A stretch of 64,000 nt of DNA from Rhizobium sp. 9140 (GTDB lineage Bacteria > Pseudomonadota > Alphaproteobacteria > Rhizobiales > Rhizobiaceae): contig NZ_FJUR01000001.1 of assembly GCF_900067135.1 (NCBI RefSeq), forward strand, positions 681,001-745,000. The letters run 5' to 3'. The notes under the pieces were generated by a model. The model was not told the origin of the DNA, did no database searches, and was given only the letters and a program-made list of their open reading frames with translations. Of the stretch, positions 59,526-64,000 are shown one piece after another. Made by a program: the position numbers and the translations under genes. Within the stretch, counting starts at the first letter, position 1; each line of letters opens with the position of its first letter.

Positions 59526-60860
59526 TCATTTCGCCGGCTTGGTGTCCATCAGATGCCGCGGCCATTCGACGCTGACACGCGCGCCCGGCTTCTCCGGCCC
59601 GCCATTCTCGAAGGCAAGCGTCGCGCCGGACCGCTCCAGCAGCGTCTTGGCGATGAACAGCCCGAGCCCGAGTCCGCCCGCGGTATCGTCCCGCTGCCGC
59701 CGCGTAACGTAGGGTTCGCCGATGCGGCTCAAAATATCGGGCGCATAGCCGTCGCCATCGTCCTCGATCGTCACCGAGATGCGCCCGGCCGAATGGCTTA
59801 CGGTGACGACGACCTCGGTCTTCGCGTAATCGACCGCGTTCTCGACGAGATTGCCGAGCCCGTAGAGAATGCCGGCATTGCGCGTGCCCACCGGCTCGCC
59901 CTTGCGACCGGACGTCTCGACCAGCTTGATCTCGATGTCGAATTCCCGATGCGGCGCCAGCACCTCCTCGATCATCGAGGAGAGCGGCAGATAGCGCATA
60001 TGCGCTTCGTCGTTGGAAGAGAGCGTCGTCAACCGCCGCAGGATGTCGCGGCAACGTTCGCTCTGGCTGCGCAGAAGCTGGACGTCCTCGCCATATTTCG
60101 GATCGCTGCCAAGCTCGCGCTCCATCTCCTTTGCCACGACGCTGATGGTCGCCAGCGGCGTGCCGAGCTCATGCGCGGCCGCTGCCGCCAGCCCGTCGAG
60201 CTGCGACAGATGCTGCTCGCGCTGCAGCACCAGCTCGGTCGCGGCCAGGGCCTCGGCCAGCTCGCTTGCCTCCAGCGAAACGCGATAGGTATAGAAGGCG
60301 GCAAAGGCGGTGGTCGAGACGATGGCAAACCAGAATCCCACCATGAGGGCCGGCGGCACCACGAGCACAGCGCCATCGTACCAAGGCAGGGGATAGGGCG
60401 AAAAGGCAAGCGCCGTGACGCCTGCCACCGCCAGAAGCGCAAGCGCGACACTGTACCATTTCGGCTGGGAGGCCGAGGAGATGATCACCGGAACCGAGAC
60501 GAGCGGCGCGAACGGATTGGCAATGCCCCCGGTCATGTAGAGAAGGGCCGTCAGCTGCGCGAGGTCGATGCCGAGAAGCGTAAAGGCTGCGACCGGATGG
60601 AGCCTGTGCGCGGGTGGATAGCGCAGCGTCAGATAGATGTTGACGACGGCGAGAAGCGCGATCAGCAGAAAACAGGCGATCAGCGGCATCGGAAACCGCA
60701 GCCACAGTGCCACGATGATGATGGCGATCGACTGCCCGGCCACTGCCAGCCAGCGCAGCCGCACGATGGTTTGCAGCCGCAGCGAGCGGCTGGCGGTCGG
60801 ATCGTCCGGCTCGCGCGATCCGGTTGCCGCGGTCTCCAGGGCCGTATCCTGATGTGCCAT
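59526..60860 (-). CDS. actS: Redox sensor histidine kinase ActS (RegB/PrrB family)
   Basis: Membrane sensor kinase of ActR, 444 residues with about six helices between 38 and 190. The quinone-binding motif GGIANPF (111-117) matches RegB GGxxNPF. The H-box is AAAHELGTPLATI with H230, and C270 in SERCRDIL sits where RegB has its redox-sensitive cysteine. ATP boxes are NLVENAVDYA, DDGDGYAP and GGLGLGLFIAKTLLE. Its ATG abuts the hrpB stop. Confidence 0.96.
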   Translation of the reverse strand: MAHQDTALETAATGSREPDDPTASRSLRLQTIVRLRWLAVAGQSIAIIIVALWLRFPMPLIACFLLIALLAVVNIYLTLRYPPAHRLHPVAAFTLLGIDLAQLTALLYMTGGIANPFAPLVSVPVIISSASQPKWYSVALALLAVAGVTALAFSPYPLPWYDGAVLVVPPALMVGFWFAIVSTTAFAAFYTYRVSLEASELAEALAATELVLQREQHLSQLDGLAAAAAHELGTPLATISVVAKEMERELGSDPKYGEDVQLLRSQSERCRDILRRLTTLSSNDEAHMRYLPLSSMIEEVLAPHREFDIEIKLVETSGRKGEPVGTRNAGILYGLGNLVENAVDYAKTEVVVTVSHSAGRISVTIEDDGDGYAPDILSRIGEPYVTRRQRDDTAGGLGLGLFIAKTLLERSGATLAFENGGPEKPGARVSVEWPRHLMDTKPAK

Positions 60861-63335
60861 TCACGTTCCCCTTGGTTTGGCGCGCGCCGTCGGCGCGGCC
60901 TGTGCCGGGTCTTCCGGCCAGGCGTGCCTGGGATAGCGCCCGCGCATGTCCGCGCGCACCTCCTTCCAGGAGCCCGTCCAGAAACCCGGCAGATCCCGCG
61001 TCGTCTGAATGGGCCGCTGGCCGGGTGATACGAGTTCCAGAAGCAGCGGTATACGCCCTCCGCCGATGGACGGATGCACGGTCAGCCCGAACAGCTCCTG
61101 CACCCGGATCGACAGCACCGGCTCGTCGCCATCGTAGCGGATCGGATGACGGTTGCCTGTCGGCGCTTCGAAATGCGTCGGCACGAGCGTCGCGAGGTCT
61201 CTCGATGCGCCGGGAACAAGCGATATCAGGCCCTGCGTCAGGCTGCCCGGCTCGATCTCGCTCAATCCTCGCGCATCCGTCTGGAAGGGCACGAACCAGT
61301 CGTCAAGGCAGGCAAGAAGACCTGCATCGGAGACGTCGGGCCAGGGATCTCCGAGTGTCCGGTTCAAAAACCCCATCCGGTCCCGCAACTGGCGCCCCTC
61401 CTTCGAGAATGGAAGCACGTCCAGCCCCAGCATCTGCACGCCGTCCGCCAGAGCGCGCGCCGCATCCGCCCCGGCCGGCCGCGCCATCGGCGTCTCCTCC
61501 AGCACAATGGCGCCGATCCGCGTCACGCGTCGCGCCCGCACCTGCCGGCTCTGGCGGTCGAAGAAGGTCTCGTTCCCGGTCGTGATCGCGGACGGCAAAT
61601 GTTCCTCGACATCCCCGAGTCGAATCTCGGCCGCCGAGAGAATCCGGTGCCGTCCGGCCGACCCGGTGACGTCGGCGATGACGAGCATGGTGGCGCCGGC
61701 CAGCCGCTCGGTCTCGGCGAGCTCCGCACCGCGCCCGTTCGCCATCACGAACCGCCCGCGTCCGCCCCGCTGCAGGGCGATCCGGTCGGGAAAGGCGCGG
61801 ATCAGCAGAGCGCCGGCGAGCACCGGCCCTGCCGAAGCATGGCGCTGGATGCCGAGCCCCGCTGCCATGCGCCGCGCAAGCCCGCGCGCCGCTTCGCCCC
61901 TCGGGCTCCGATCTCCGCGAAACTGCCGCAGCCGATCTTCCAGATCGACCGACGTTCCCCCGAGACCCTGCTCCGTCAGAAGCACCGCGATCTCACAGGC
62001 CGCCATCCCCTGACCTTCGCCCGCCGCACCCACCGCCATGGCAGCAAGCCGGGGCGGCAAGGCAAGCTCGCGGATCTGCCGGCCCGCCTCCGTCAGTCGC
62101 CCCTCGGCATCCACAGCCCCAAGCGAGGCGAGCAAGGCTCGTGCCTCGCGCCAGGCGGGCGCTGGCGGAGCGTCGAGAAAGGACATGGAGGACGGCTCGG
62201 TCACCCCCCAATGCGCGAGATCGAGCACGAGGCCCGAGAGATCGCTGGCGAGCATCTGCGGCGGCGTGAAGGCCGGCAGCGCGGCTGTCTGACCCGGATG
62301 CCAGAGCCGGATGGCGATCCCGGGCTCCGTTCGTCCCGCGCGACCGGCCCGCTGGTCCGCCGATGCTTTGGAAACGCGCACGGTTTCGAGCCGCGTAATC
62401 CCGGTTGCCGCCTCATAGGCCGGCAGGCGCTGCAACCCGCTATCGACAACGATCCGCACGCCATCAATGGTGATCGACGTCTCCGCGATCGATGTGGCCA
62501 GAACCACTTTCCTTTGCCCGCCGGAGACGGGCCGGATCGCGCGATCCTGTTCGGCCTGGCTGAGCGTTCCATAAAGGCCGATGATATCGGTCGATGCGGG
62601 CAGGCGACCCTGCAACCGCTCGATCGTTCGTTTGATCTCCGCCTGACCGGGCAGAAAGCCAAGGATCGAACCATCCTCGCTCCGATGTGCCTCGATAATC
62701 GCCCGCGCCATTGCGTCCTCGATCCGCTCGTTCGGCAATCGTTCGCCATGACGGATATCGATGGGAAAGCTTCGGCCATGGCTTTCGATGACGGGGGGAT
62801 GGCCGAGCAACGCCGCTACCCGTTCGACGTCGAGCGTTGCCGACATCACGAGAATACGCAGATCCTCGCGCAAGGCGGCACGCACATCGAGTGCCAGCGC
62901 CAGCCCCACGTCGGCATCGAGCGACCGCTCGTGGAATTCATCGAAGAGAACGGCCGCAACACCCGTCAGTTCGGGATCGTCGAGAACCATGCGCGCGAAA
63001 ACGCCCTCCGTCACGACCTCGATCCGCGTCCGCGCGGAAATGCGACTGTCGAGCCGCATCCGGTACCCGACCCGTTCACCGATCTCTTCGGAAAGAAGAG
63101 ACGCGATTCGTCCGGCTGCAGCCCGTGCAGCAAGCCGCCGCGGCTCCAGAAGAATGATCCGACCGTCTCCCCTCCACGGAGCATCGAGCAGAAACGGCGG
63201 CACAAGCGTGGTCTTGCCTGCGCCCGGTGGCGCAGAGAGTACGGCGACGCCACTCTCGGAAAGCGCGGTGCCGATCTCGCGCAGGACGGCTTTGACAGGA
63301 AGGTCGGGAAGGGAAGCAAAAACAGGCTCGGTCAT
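60861..63335 (-). CDS. hrpB: ATP-dependent helicase HrpB
   Basis: A DEAH-type RNA helicase-like protein of 824 residues. Walker A is SAPPGAGKTTLV (34-45), the Walker B box is DEFH (FDEFHERSLD) as usual in HrpB, and motif III is SATL. Helicase motif VI appears as DQRAGRAGRTEPG. The C-terminal HrpB-specific domain runs to the end. The ATG at 63335 (MTEPVFASLP) was chosen; 52 in-frame upstream codons lack family features. It heads hrpB-actS-actR. Cellular role is poorly known. Confidence 0.95.
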   Translation of the reverse strand: MTEPVFASLPDLPVKAVLREIGTALSESGVAVLSAPPGAGKTTLVPPFLLDAPWRGDGRIILLEPRRLAARAAAGRIASLLSEEIGERVGYRMRLDSRISARTRIEVVTEGVFARMVLDDPELTGVAAVLFDEFHERSLDADVGLALALDVRAALREDLRILVMSATLDVERVAALLGHPPVIESHGRSFPIDIRHGERLPNERIEDAMARAIIEAHRSEDGSILGFLPGQAEIKRTIERLQGRLPASTDIIGLYGTLSQAEQDRAIRPVSGGQRKVVLATSIAETSITIDGVRIVVDSGLQRLPAYEAATGITRLETVRVSKASADQRAGRAGRTEPGIAIRLWHPGQTAALPAFTPPQMLASDLSGLVLDLAHWGVTEPSSMSFLDAPPAPAWREARALLASLGAVDAEGRLTEAGRQIRELALPPRLAAMAVGAAGEGQGMAACEIAVLLTEQGLGGTSVDLEDRLRQFRGDRSPRGEAARGLARRMAAGLGIQRHASAGPVLAGALLIRAFPDRIALQRGGRGRFVMANGRGAELAETERLAGATMLVIADVTGSAGRHRILSAAEIRLGDVEEHLPSAITTGNETFFDRQSRQVRARRVTRIGAIVLEETPMARPAGADAARALADGVQMLGLDVLPFSKEGRQLRDRMGFLNRTLGDPWPDVSDAGLLACLDDWFVPFQTDARGLSEIEPGSLTQGLISLVPGASRDLATLVPTHFEAPTGNRHPIRYDGDEPVLSIRVQELFGLTVHPSIGGGRIPLLLELVSPGQRPIQTTRDLPGFWTGSWKEVRADMRGRYPRHAWPEDPAQAAPTARAKPRGT

Positions 63336-63399
63336 GCGGCCATAATACAGGGAGGTGACAGAAAGTGCACGAAGCTGGCGCACACATCCAAAGCACTGA

Positions 63400-63421
63400 T
63401 AACCGATGCGTAACCGATGCG
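63400..63421. repeat. Tandem 11-bp repeat upstream of hrpB
   Basis: TAACCGATGCG occurs twice head to tail (63400-63410 and 63411-63421), 65 bp before the hrpB start. It could be a paired protein-binding site or a chance duplication. Confidence 0.6.
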
Positions 63422-63574
63422 GCCAGACACAACTCTCCGAACGCTGAAAAGCTGATTCCCCGAGCTTGTCGCGGCCAAAAGAGAAGCTCAACGCAGCTTA
63501 AGAGGTCACGCAAACGAGAAAACTATTAAGTTACAATTAGTTACAAGAAATGTCATTTTTTTGAAACACAGCTG

Positions 63575-63604
63575 TTGACGAAACGTCATCGCCGGATCTA
63601 TAAA
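63575..63604 (+). promoter_or_regulatory. Strong sigma-70-type promoter, probable rrn P1
   Basis: TTGACG (63575-63580), 18-bp spacer, TATAAA (63599-63604). This is the closest match to consensus noticed in the window. It points rightward into the gene-free leader. Confidence 0.65.
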
Positions 63605-64000
63605 CCGCACACCAACGAGGGCGGCGGCGCTGCTGGCGACCGACGAACTCGCTCTGAAGTTTCTTGACTTTGTGGCGGCTTGGCGGTTTCGGGCAGATGT
63701 GCTTGAGGCTCTTGTGTGGAAGATTTTGCGGTGTTTTTGCTTTCGGGCATTGAGCATTTGCGGTGAGACTGGGCTCTGGCTCTGTCTGTTTTTTGACAAT
63801 TGAAGATGAGAAAGAGAAACGTGGGCGGCGGACGTTGCGCGGATCTGAGAGAGCTTTCGGGCTTTTGACGGTTCATGGAATAGACTTCGACGGTCACGTT
63901 TTTGGAATGGAAGTACAAGCGCTCTCGGCGCTGCGGGGTTTCGGCTTTGCGGTGTTTTGAGGGTGTAAGACCTTCCGTTCAATTCCAAAAGAACAACGAC

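Larger units (their letters stand above)
63336..64000. other. Gene-free right edge: probable rRNA operon promoter and leader
   Basis: 665 bp with no convincing gene and base composition less GC-rich than the rest. It has a strong promoter at 63575-63604, then about 400 nt of T/G-rich leader with TTTTGACAATTGAAGA and GAGAAACGTGGGCGG (about 63790-63825), which resembles rhizobial pre-16S leader sequence. I recall an rRNA operon after actSR-hrpB in rhizobial chromosomes. No 16S sequence is present; it would begin just past the edge. Confidence 0.6.

Noticed and set aside
61074..63413. 779-codon plus-strand ORF opposite hrpB
   Set aside because: Shadow of hrpB; the minus strand has all helicase motifs.
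63506..63988. 160-codon minus-strand ORF in the right-edge region
   Set aside because: Ser/Arg/Gln-rich translation without domain, running against a strong promoter and rRNA-leader-like sequence.

Overview
This is a dense, high-GC, island-free stretch of a Rhizobiaceae-type alphaproteobacterial chromosome (Agrobacterium / Rhizobium / Neorhizobium-like). The evidence is gene content and order: rho-hemJ-hemE | ppsR-maf-aroE-coaE-dnaQ, secB, fxsA / Tim44-like, mltA-smr-xre, gyrB, trpFBA-accD-folC-trxA, addAB, chvIG-hprK-manX-ptsH-ahcY-divL, hisBHAFE-coaA, hslVU, actSR and hrpB. No tRNA, transposase, integrase, CRISPR array or phage gene was seen. The genes are intact apart from rho, which is cut by the left edge.

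Left part (1-14 kb): this looks like the chromosomal origin. The divergent hemE-ppsR gap (2895-3300), a position known to hold oriC in Caulobacter and Sinorhizobium, carries one perfect and three near-perfect DnaA boxes, an AT-rich stretch and four GANTC (CcrM) sites. Three parS-like sites built on the core TTTCACGTGAAA lie at 4775, 33219 and 41988. The best, 15 of 16 bases, sits in the first codons of aroE, 1.6 kb from the origin gap. A housekeeping operon (ppsR-maf-aroE-coaE-dnaQ) runs away from the origin, followed by secB, fxsA, a Tim44-like gene, mltA-smr-xre and gyrB.

Middle (14-31.8 kb): a nitroreductase, an HpcH/HpaI aldolase, an intracellular PHB depolymerase, DUF2852, a YgjP-type metallopeptidase, then tryptophan synthesis (trpFBA), accD and folC. 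On the other strand are trxA, the AddAB recombination nuclease and murU.

31.8-45.2 kb: alkB, arfB and pckA (minus) diverge from the acid/envelope stress system chvI-chvG. That system runs into the nitrogen/carbon PTS genes hprK-manX-ptsH, then ahcY, divL (a cell-cycle pseudokinase with Tyr in place of the phospho-His) and a tsaE-amgK fusion. This block appears inverted relative to the order I recall from Sinorhizobium and Agrobacterium, because amgK and murU, consecutive enzymes of one recycling pathway, are now about 12 kb apart.

Right part (45-64 kb): coaA and the his genes (minus), hslV-GNAT-hslU, a DUF1402 protein that carries lytic-transglycosylase-like motifs, a P450, malate synthase G, an L,D-transpeptidase lipoprotein, mmcB, and the hrpB-actS-actR redox operon. 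The last 0.6 kb holds no convincing gene but has a strong sigma-70 promoter and looks like the leader of an rRNA operon whose 16S gene would start beyond the right edge.

No wholly new system is evident. The most informative non-gene signals are the origin/parS architecture, operator-like dyads before ahcY and pckA, and the inferred inversion.
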